Source: Syntrophomonadaceae bacterium
GTDB taxonomy: Bacteria; Bacillota; Dethiobacteria; PWVN01
Length of the DNA stretch: 10,325 nucleotides
Direction: 5' to 3'
Assembly (NCBI GenBank): GCA_003561835.1
Contig: PWVN01000173.1
Span: forward strand, 1 to 10,325
Below are positions 5,120 through 10,325 of the stretch, one piece after another. The position numbers and the translations under genes are program-made. How positions within the stretch are numbered: position 1 is the first letter of the stretch; each line of letters begins with the position of its first letter. Under the pieces are notes generated by a model, which was not told the DNA's origin, ran no database searches, and was given only the letters and a program-made list of their open reading frames with translations.

Positions 5120-6127
5120 ATGTCCGTTTTGCTTAAGCCCATACAGGCCGGCTCCCTGCTGCTGCATAACCGCTTGGTGATGCCCCCCATGGCCACGGGA
5201 AAATCCGGGGCTGACGGCAAGGTCAGCCGGGAACTGCTGGATTACTATGCGGGAAAAACCCATGGGGGATACATCGGCCTGGTCATCGTGGAGTACAGCT
5301 ACGTCAGCCCCGAGGGGAAGGCCAGCCAGGGCCAGCTTTCGGCCGCCGACGACGGCGTCGTGGCAGGGCTGCGCTCCCTGGCGGCAGTGATCCGGAAAAA
5401 CGGATCCAGGGCCGTCATGCAGCTCAACCATGCGGGCAGCGCGGCTTCCGTTGATGTGACGGGGTTGACTCCCGTGGGGCCTTCCCCCATCCCGAACCCC
5501 CGCAGAGGGGATCGGCCCCGGGAACTCACCGCCGGGGGCATAGGGGGGGTTGTCCGGGCCTTTGCGGAGGCGGCCCGCCGGGTCAAGGAGGCGGGTTTCG
5601 ACGGGGTGGAAATCCATTCGGCCCACGGCTACCTGCTGAACCAGTTCTTCTCTCCCCTGACCAACAAACGGACAGATGCGTATGGGGGCGGGGTCCTGGG
5701 ACGGATCCGGATTCACCTGGAGGTCATAGAGGGGGTAAGGGAGGCCGTGGGGGAAGATTTCCCCCTCCTGCTCCGTCTCGGGGCATCGGATTTCACCCCG
5801 GGAGGCACCACCATCGAGGACAGCGTCACGGCAGCCAAAGAGTTTGCCAAAGCGGGGGTCTGTATCCTTGACATCTCCGGGGGCTTTTCCGGATACACGG
5901 TCCCGGGGCTCACGGGCCAGGGGTTCTTCGCCCCCCTCACCCGGGCCATCAAAGCGGCCGTGCCCATCCCGGTGATTTTGACGGGGGGGATAACCGAAGC
6001 CCAGGCCGCTGAAAGGCTTCTCCGGGAAGAACAGGCGGACCTGATCGGAGTGGGCAGGGCCATACTCCAGGATTCCGGCTGGGCCAGGGAAGCCGTCACC
6101 GGCCTGATGGAGGGGAAACAGAGATAG
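5120..6127 (+). CDS. Old yellow enzyme family NADH:flavin oxidoreductase (YqjM-like)
   Basis: This 335-residue single-domain TIM barrel would bind FMN and use NAD(P)H to reduce activated C=C bonds, such as enones or related electrophiles. The start NRLVMPPMATG matches the family N-terminus, but the Cys that modulates flavin in YqjM (NRIVMSPMC) is absent. The substrate-binding His pair stands in HSAHGYLLNQFFSPLTN (His166 and His169), followed by RTDAYGG. The phosphate-binding end is PVILTGGI, then DLIGVGRAIL. Length equals the single-domain enzymes; there is no Fe-S/FAD extension as in 2,4-dienoyl-CoA reductase or BaiH. Start ATG 5120 has AAGGAGG 8 bases upstream. It is monocistronic, with a SigH-like promoter. 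The natural substrate is unknown. Confidence 0.88.
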   Translation: MSVLLKPIQAGSLLLHNRLVMPPMATGKSGADGKVSRELLDYYAGKTHGGYIGLVIVEYSYVSPEGKASQGQLSAADDGVVAGLRSLAAVIRKNGSRAVMQLNHAGSAASVDVTGLTPVGPSPIPNPRRGDRPRELTAGGIGGVVRAFAEAARRVKEAGFDGVEIHSAHGYLLNQFFSPLTNKRTDAYGGGVLGRIRIHLEVIEGVREAVGEDFPLLLRLGASDFTPGGTTIEDSVTAAKEFAKAGVCILDISGGFSGYTVPGLTGQGFFAPLTRAIKAAVPIPVILTGGITEAQAAERLLREEQADLIGVGRAILQDSGWAREAVTGLMEGKQR

Positions 6128-6143
6128 GCCCAACCCTCCAATC

Positions 6144-6176
6144 GGGACAGGGGGACAGGGACCTTGTCCCATTTTT
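6144..6176. repeat. Half copy of the 67-bp palindromic element
   Basis: Bases 6144-6170 are identical to the 27-bp left arm of the full copies and are followed by the first five loop bases, ATTTT; after one more T the sequence departs and the right arm is missing. It lies between the convergent oxidoreductase and GNAT genes. Its internal hairpin GGGAC-CTT-GTCCC followed by ATTTTT (6158-6176) could act as a weak terminator for the oxidoreductase; no other terminator is visible there. Confidence 0.85.
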
Positions 6177-6203
6177 AGGGGGGCAGAAGGACTGGGACCT
6201 GGT

Positions 6204-6821
6204 CTACTGCGGCTTTCGCTCCATGAGCCACATGGGCAAATCGAGTTTATCCAAGACGATTTTCTCCAGCACGGCAAAGCCGTGTTTTTGGTAAAAGGCC
6301 AGGTTATCCTCTTTTTCCGTTTCCAGATAGAGAGAAAACCCCTCCCTGTCGCATTCCTCTTTAATGGCGTCCATGATCTGGCTGCCGAGCCCCTTCCCCT
6401 GGGCTTGGGAGGAAACGCCGATGATCGTCAGGTATAGGTACGGTTTCTTTTTCATCCACTTCCGCCGCTCGGGACCCAGCCGCCTGGATACGATGGACAG
6501 GTTCCGTACGGATTCCTTTCCCATCCTGGCTCCGTAGGCCAGGGCGCCGCTGCGCAGCATTCCCCACATCGTCATGTTGGCATGCCGACCGGGAACCCAA
6601 ACGGCCACCCCCTCGATCTTTGGGGAGGTGGCACAGGCCTTTCCGAATTTTATCCCGTAGAGGAGCGGGCATGTGAAGAAGGCGGTCAAGGACTTATCCT
6701 TATTGGGGTCATCCCTGAACACTTCTCTCCAGAGGGGATCATCTCGAAAGGCATCCTTCAGGCATTCAACGGCCCTGGGAACATCCTCCCTTGTAAAGCT
6801 GTAAAGGGATGCTGTTGGCAT
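6204..6821 (-). CDS. GNAT-family N-acetyltransferase, puromycin-acetyltransferase-like
   Basis: This 205-residue cytoplasmic protein has the GNAT acetyl-CoA-binding motif A, LTIIGVSSQAQGKGLGSQIM (131-150, with Q-x-x-G-x-G at 139-146). Motif B follows, LYLETEKEDNLAFYQKHGF (164-182), whose Tyr is the usual general acid position. The C-terminal half and the end PMWLMERKP resemble Streptomyces puromycin N-acetyltransferase and its many uncharacterised relatives, so a small amine substrate is plausible, but resistance is not implied. The start ATG 6819-6821 is supported by AAGGAG, complement of 6829-6834, at 7 bases. Upstream sequence is a duplicate of the reductase/oxidoreductase promoter region, so the gene has acquired a borrowed promoter. 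It converges on the oxidoreductase. Confidence 0.85.
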   Translation of the reverse strand: MPTASLYSFTREDVPRAVECLKDAFRDDPLWREVFRDDPNKDKSLTAFFTCPLLYGIKFGKACATSPKIEGVAVWVPGRHANMTMWGMLRSGALAYGARMGKESVRNLSIVSRRLGPERRKWMKKKPYLYLTIIGVSSQAQGKGLGSQIMDAIKEECDREGFSLYLETEKEDNLAFYQKHGFAVLEKIVLDKLDLPMWLMERKPQ

Positions 6822-6843
6822 AGAACCACTCCTTCTTTGTCAT
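6766..6843 (-). other. Possible 25-codon leader ORF overlapping the GNAT start
   Basis: ATG at 6841-6843 opens a frame, MTKKEWFYANSIPLQLYKGG plus five residues, ending at 6766 inside the GNAT gene in another frame. This ATG and its upstream purine-rich site AAAAGGA are the positional equivalents of the ApbA/PanE-family start (GCAGATGACA is shared by both). It is thus the old start codon of the duplicated promoter region, now out of frame with the new gene. Translation is unproven; it could affect GNAT initiation. Confidence 0.35.
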
Positions 6844-6969
6844 CTGCACCATTCCTTTTAATGATATATTTCGCTCAATTATGCAAACTTCCTGCCGTTT
6901 TCTCAGCCCGGATAGACCGCTCAGGATACCCAATATCCCGCCCCCGGTCGGGTGTGGGAAGAAGATTCC
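6837..6969. repeat. Diverged duplicate of the divergent promoter region 4899-5119
   Basis: Bases 6837-6921 align along their whole length with about 4899-4982. Shared blocks include TTGTCATCTGCA, ATTTCGC, AACTTCCTGCCG and CAGCCCGGAT. Further on, 6936-6969 matches 5079-5119 through a CCCGCCC...CGGGTGT...ATTCC pattern. The middle (about 4990-5070, with the oxidoreductase -10 box) is shortened, leaving AGGATA. So the whole intergenic region between the ApbA/PanE-family and oxidoreductase genes was copied here, from one start codon to just before the other, without the genes. A full 67-bp palindrome starts at the next base (6970). Confidence 0.75.
6867..6895 (-). promoter_or_regulatory. SigH-like promoter of the GNAT gene
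   Basis: On the minus strand, GCAGGAAGT (complement of 6887-6895) is followed after 11 bases by AGCGAAATA (complement of 6867-6875). It is the duplicate of the promoter-like block at 4930-4959 and keeps the same two boxes while the surrounding bases have drifted, which suggests that the block is functional. Confidence 0.45.
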
Positions 6970-7036
6970 GGGACAGGGGGACAGGGACCTTGTCCCATTT
7001 TCAGATTTTGGGACAAGGTCCCTGTCCCCCTGTCCC
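6970..7036. repeat. 67-bp perfect palindromic element, full copy 2
   Basis: The 27-bp arms at 6970-6996 and 7010-7036 are perfect reverse complements around the 13-base loop attttcagatttt. The whole element is identical to copy 1 at 572-638. It sits exactly at the end of the duplicated promoter segment and 5 bases before the SigH-like promoter of the MutS-like gene. Confidence 0.9.
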
Positions 7037-7041
7037 GCTCG

Positions 7042-7071
7042 GCAGGAATTGCCGGGTGATGTGGAGAAAAT
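7042..7071 (+). promoter_or_regulatory. SigH-like promoter of the MutS-like gene
   Basis: GCAGGAATT (7042-7050) matches the SigH -35 consensus at every position. After 12 bases, GGAGAAAAT (7063-7071) matches the -10 consensus except for A in place of the T of GAAT. It points toward the MutS-like gene, 86 bp away. Confidence 0.45.
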
Positions 7072-7157
7072 AGTGGTGGCGGAAGCTTCCGGGTAGCATA
7101 AAGGAGGGCTTTTCACTGGGTGAGAAGGAATCAGGGACACGAAAAACGGCGGATCCC

Positions 7158-8969
7158 TTGAAAGCATACCAAAGAAGAGAAGCTGACCATGCCCGGCTGC
7201 TGCAGAGGCAGGCAAGGTCGGAAAGACGGATAAGTAACTTGCGGTTGCTGGTTTTTGTCCTGGGGATTGGCGCCGCCACCCTGCTGTATATGCTCCATCA
7301 CTATCCCTTGGGCATGGCAGCGATCCTAGCCTTTTTTGTCCTTCTCTATATCTACCTGGTCAAAGCCCACGGAAGGCTGCAGGGCGAAAGAAAAATCACC
7401 GCTTTGCTCCGGGACATCAATAGTACCGCCATAAAAAGAGTGACGGGAGGATGGCATACCTTCCCCGACCACGGGGGCGAATTCAGGGATGACCGCCACA
7501 GTTATACCGGCGACCTGGATATATTCGGCGAAAATTCCCTGTTCCAGTGGACGAACACGGCCAGGACCTTTATGGGAAGGTTGGAGCTCAGCCGGCTGCT
7601 GTCCGGGGTCTCGGGGAACCTGGACCATATAAAGGCCAGGCAGGAAGCCGTCAAGGAGTTGGCGCCGCTGCTGACCTGGCGGCAGAGGTTCCTGGCGGAA
7701 GGGATGATGACGACGGGCAGGATGCACAACCAGGAGGATCTCATCGCCTGGGCCGGGGAGCGTCATGAGTTCCTGGAAAAGGCCTGGACAAAAGCCCTTA
7801 TCAGGGTTTGCCCCCTCATTACCGTCCTCCTGGCAGCCGGCGGCTTTGTTATGGACATAATCCCCCCGGCCTTTCCCTCAGCAGCCCTGGCGGCCCAGTT
7901 CGTCTTTCTTGCCTGGAAGGGGAAGGAGTTGGGCAGGACCTTTAGCCTGGCGGAACGTTATGGCGAAGAGCTGCGGGTATACCACAAAATGCTGAGAGCT
8001 ATGGAAAAACAAAAGTTTTCATCTAGGCTCCTGATGAAAATCCAGAAAGGCTTGCGGGGCCCGAGGGGGACAGCCGCCCACCAGCAGATCGGCAGGCTGT
8101 CTGCCATTGTCGACGCCATCGGCAACAGAAGGAATATGGTGTATTTCTTTCTCAACATTTTGACCCTGTGGGATTTCCACCATTTGATCGCCCTGGAAAA
8201 ATGGAAGAGGCAGTCGGGGGCCTTGCTTTCATCCTGGTTTGCCGGGTTGGGGGAGGTCGAGGCTCTGGCCAGCCTGGCAATAATCCGCTTTGACAATCCC
8301 CCTTTGGTAATGCCGCAGCTTTCGGGGGCCGATGAAGCCTTTTTCGAATCGGAAGACATGGGCCACCCCCTCCTTGTGGGGAAAAGGGTGCACAACGATG
8401 TTGCCTTAACGGGCGCTACCAGGGTACTGCTGATTACCGGGTCAAACATGTCCGGGAAAAGCACCCTCCTGCGGACCGCCGGTATCAACCTGGTTCTGGC
8501 CTATGCTGGTGCCCCCGTCTGTGCCGGGTCCCTCAGGGCTTCCGTCATGGAAATCAGTTCCTGTATGCGGGTTAAGGATGATCTGGGGGAGAACATCTCG
8601 TCTTTTTATGCGGAGCTTCTCAGGATCAAGGAGATCGTGCATAAGGCGGAGGCGAATTCCCGGGTGTTCTTTCTCCTGGACGAGGTTTTCAAAGGTACCA
8701 ACTCCCGGGACCGGCATACGGGGGCCCGGGTCCTCATCAACAAACTGACCGCCACAAATTCCATCGGCCTGGTGTCCACCCATGACCTGGAGCTGTGCGA
8801 TCTGGAAGAGGAAAACGATAAAATCGCCAACTATCACTTCCAGGAGTATTACGAAGACAATAAGATCCACTTTGACTACAAACTGCGCCCGGGGCCTTCC
8901 ACTACCCGGAACGCCCTCTACCTGATGCGGCTGGCGGGGATCGATGCTGCAGCGGAGGGAGAAAATTAA
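7158..8969 (+). CDS. Membrane-anchored MutS-like ATPase
   Basis: This 603-residue protein has a MutS C-terminal ABC-type ATPase domain: Walker A GSNMSGKST (428-436), Walker B VFFLLDEVFKGTNS with Asp508-Glu509, and the H-loop VSTHDLEL (His542). It lacks the MutS mismatch-recognition domain I with its Phe-x-Glu, and has no Smr nuclease domain. Instead it has two likely membrane helices near the N-terminus (about 28-46 and 50-68) and two more about 214-233 and 236-254. This architecture recurs in Firmicutes and Bacteroidetes under the name MutS family protein, but its role is unknown; ordinary mismatch repair is doubtful. The start is uncertain: TTG 7158 has a poor ribosome binding site, whereas CTG 7116 in the same frame lies 8 bases after AAGGAGG (7101-7107) and would add 14 residues. 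Confidence 0.85.
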   Translation: MKAYQRREADHARLLQRQARSERRISNLRLLVFVLGIGAATLLYMLHHYPLGMAAILAFFVLLYIYLVKAHGRLQGERKITALLRDINSTAIKRVTGGWHTFPDHGGEFRDDRHSYTGDLDIFGENSLFQWTNTARTFMGRLELSRLLSGVSGNLDHIKARQEAVKELAPLLTWRQRFLAEGMMTTGRMHNQEDLIAWAGERHEFLEKAWTKALIRVCPLITVLLAAGGFVMDIIPPAFPSAALAAQFVFLAWKGKELGRTFSLAERYGEELRVYHKMLRAMEKQKFSSRLLMKIQKGLRGPRGTAAHQQIGRLSAIVDAIGNRRNMVYFFLNILTLWDFHHLIALEKWKRQSGALLSSWFAGLGEVEALASLAIIRFDNPPLVMPQLSGADEAFFESEDMGHPLLVGKRVHNDVALTGATRVLLITGSNMSGKSTLLRTAGINLVLAYAGAPVCAGSLRASVMEISSCMRVKDDLGENISSFYAELLRIKEIVHKAEANSRVFFLLDEVFKGTNSRDRHTGARVLINKLTATNSIGLVSTHDLELCDLEEENDKIANYHFQEYYEDNKIHFDYKLRPGPSTTRNALYLMRLAGIDAAAEGEN

Positions 8970-8973
8970 AACA

Positions 8974-9005
8974 GCAGGATGGTTTAAACCCCGGAAAACG
9001 AATTT
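8974..9005 (+). promoter_or_regulatory. Weak SigH-like promoter upstream of the small membrane protein gene
   Basis: GCAGGATGG (8974-8982) and AACGAATTT (8997-9005) resemble SigH boxes. The -10 is perfect and shares GGAAAACGAAT with the oxidoreductase promoter, but the spacer is 14 bases and the -35 tail is poor. A perfect 10-bp palindrome GGTTTAAACC (8981-8990) lies in the spacer and could be an operator. Confidence 0.3.
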
Positions 9006-9068
9006 TTATCTTCACGTAACCCCCTGGAATGAAGCGGGTGCTGGACATAACGCAAGGGAGGAAGCAGA

Positions 9069-9503
9069 ATGGCTAAAAAAGAACGGGTTCTTTTTGCCCT
9101 GCATATATTTGTGGGCATAGGGGCTCTGGGCGGGGGGCTGGCGGCCATCCTCAACCCCCATGAACCCCTGGGAGTGCCGGCGGAGGCTTTGAAAAATTCC
9201 CCCTTCGAAAACTACCTCATCCCCGGCATCCTTCTGTTTACCCTTATCGGCCTGGGGAACCTGGCCGGCGCGGCGGCCCTGCCTTCCCGGCTCAGGCTTC
9301 GGAGCTATTCCAGCAGCATACTGGGTTGGGCCCTGATGATCTGGATCATCGTTCAGTGCATCATGCTGCAGGATGTGGTTTTCCTGCATGTCCTCTTTTT
9401 TGTCATCGGAGCCGTGCAGGCCGCCATTTCCATACAGATATTATATGAGGAGGGCCGGTTTCCGGCAACCCTCATCCTGTGTTTTAAGGGAAGCAAATCA
9501 TAA
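9069..9503 (+). CDS. Four-helix membrane protein of unknown function
   Basis: I do not recognise the family of this 144-residue protein. It has four likely transmembrane helices at about 8-28 (LFALHIFVGIGALGGGLAAI), 49-70, 82-100 (including GWALMIWIIVQC) and 103-124, with short loops and a small basic C-terminus, CFKGSKS. A loop with NPHEPLGVPAEALKNSPF lies between helices 1 and 2. There is no signal peptide cleavage site and no enzymatic motif. The start ATG is supported by GGGAGG (9057-9062), 6 bases upstream. It lies 99 bp after the MutS-like gene and 36 bp before the PLP-enzyme gene, so it may share a transcript with the latter. Confidence 0.75.
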   Translation: MAKKERVLFALHIFVGIGALGGGLAAILNPHEPLGVPAEALKNSPFENYLIPGILLFTLIGLGNLAGAAALPSRLRLRSYSSSILGWALMIWIIVQCIMLQDVVFLHVLFFVIGAVQAAISIQILYEEGRFPATLILCFKGSKS

Positions 9504-9539
9504 CCGGACCGGGAAGACCGGTGAGAAAAGGGGGAAGGT

Positions 9540-10325
9540 ATGGTGACCTGGGATACACCGGCAGTCCTCGTGGATGAGTCGAAACTGGCAGCCAACCTGG
9601 CGGACATGGCCCGGTTCTCCGGGGAGGCGGGGGTGGCCTTGCGTCCCCACATGAAGTCCCACAAAACGGCGGAGATCGCCCTCCTCCAGCTGGGGCTGGG
9701 GGCCGCTGGTGTGACGGTGGCAAAACTGGGCGAGGCGGAGGAGATGGGCCGGGCCGGGATCACCGACATTTTTATTGCCAACCAGCTCTTCGGGGAGCAA
9801 AAACTGGAGCGCCTGACCAGACTCCTGGCCGCCTGCACCCTCACCGTCGCCGTGGACGGCCCGGAGGGGGCGGCTTTTCTGGCTGCCGCCGGCCGGGCTG
9901 CGGGCAAAAGAATCCCCGTCCTGCTGGAGATCAACACGGGCTTAAACCGCTGCGGGGTCCTGCCGGAAGGCGATGATGCGGCACATCTCGCCGGAAAAGT
10001 CATGCAGACGCCGGAACTGGTCTTCAGGGGCATCTTCACCCATGCCGGCCACGTCTACGGCGCCGCCGGCCGGGAGGAAGTCCGCCGCATCGGGCAGCAG
10101 GAGGGGGAGGTCATGGCCCGGCTGGCCGGGAAACTGGGAAAAGCGGGCATTCCCCCTGACGTTGTTTCCGTGGGTTCTACCCCGACGGTCAAGATTTCGG
10201 GACAGGTCAAGGGCGTAACGGAGATCAGGCCGGGGAATTATGTCTTCTACGATGCCATCCAGGTGGGCCTGGGGGTGGTTCCGGTGGAGCGCTGCGCCCT
10301 CTCCGTTCTGACCACGGTGATCAGC
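9540..10325 (+). CDS. PLP-dependent D-threonine aldolase / D-serine dehydratase-like protein (3' end outside window)
   Basis: The frame is open from ATG 9540 to the window edge, giving 262 residues. The start DTPAVLVDESKLAANLADMA and the stretch LRPHMKSHKT match the alanine-racemase-fold family of D-threonine aldolases and eukaryotic-type D-serine dehydratases. Lys39 in RPHMK is the expected PLP Schiff-base residue. Later landmarks are VLLEINTGLNRCGV, IFTHAGHVYG and VSVGSTPTVK (phosphate-binding turn), then EIRPGNYVFYD. The zinc-binding His and Cys would lie beyond the window. It would act on D-amino acids or 3-hydroxy-D-amino acids in the cytoplasm; the exact substrate cannot be told. Purine-rich GGGGGAAGG precedes ATG 9540 closely, so GTG 9543 is an alternative start. 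Confidence 0.88.
   Translation, partial: MVTWDTPAVLVDESKLAANLADMARFSGEAGVALRPHMKSHKTAEIALLQLGLGAAGVTVAKLGEAEEMGRAGITDIFIANQLFGEQKLERLTRLLAACTLTVAVDGPEGAAFLAAAGRAAGKRIPVLLEINTGLNRCGVLPEGDDAAHLAGKVMQTPELVFRGIFTHAGHVYGAAGREEVRRIGQQEGEVMARLAGKLGKAGIPPDVVSVGSTPTVKISGQVKGVTEIRPGNYVFYDAIQVGLGVVPVERCALSVLTTVIS

Noticed and set aside
5012..6277. Long 421-codon minus-strand frame opposite the flavin oxidoreductase gene
   Set aside because: It runs antisense through the clearly recognisable oxidoreductase and beyond, has a Pro/Gly/Arg-rich low-complexity composition and no family motif. It is an artefact of high GC.
9353..10039. 228-codon minus-strand frame opposite the PLP-enzyme gene
   Set aside because: It is a shadow of the forward gene, which carries the PLP-lysine motif and phosphate-binding turn; the product is Ser/Pro/Arg-rich without motifs.

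Overview
The window looks like a high-GC, Gram-positive Clostridia chromosome, perhaps of the Peptococcaceae / Desulfotomaculum type. The grounds are strong AGGAGG-type ribosome binding sites, a perfect Bacillus-type GlnR/TnrA box, SigH-like promoters, and Firmicutes-like AsnB, MazEF and glutamine synthetase sequences. The taxonomic call is an inference; no 16S or other marker gene is present.

Layout. 1-564 is the 3' end of a UvrD-like helicase gene, followed by a 67-bp perfect palindromic element and an intrinsic terminator. 695-1024 is a scar of a glnR-glnA (nitrogen control) operon. It keeps a GlnR box, a ribosome binding site and the start of glnR with a stop at codon 8, then an internal glnA piece and the last codons of glnA, in three different frames. 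Intact asnB (1046-2887) begins 21 bp later, so it may now sit under the old glnRA promoter. 2888-3193 holds short GC-rich repeats and the C-terminal end of a formylglycine-generating-enzyme-like (FGE) domain with no visible start.

3212-3828 is a minus-strand MazEF toxin-antitoxin pair with its own promoter. 3932-4906 (minus) is a ketopantoate-reductase-family gene, divergent from a YqjM-like flavin oxidoreductase at 5120-6127; SigH-like promoters lie between them. A PAT-like GNAT acetyltransferase (6204-6821, minus) converges on the oxidoreductase. The GNAT upstream region is a diverged, shortened copy of the whole intergenic region between the reductase and the oxidoreductase, and a second full 67-bp palindrome abuts its end. 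After this come a membrane-anchored MutS-like ATPase (7158-8969), a four-helix membrane protein of unknown function (9069-9503), and the start of a PLP-dependent D-threonine aldolase / D-serine dehydratase-like gene that runs off the window (9540-10325).

No complete new multi-gene system is evident. The most unusual content lies between genes: the collapsed glnRA operon upstream of asnB, the duplicated divergent promoter region, the palindromic element family, and an FGE tail that could be a diversity-generating-retroelement target remnant.
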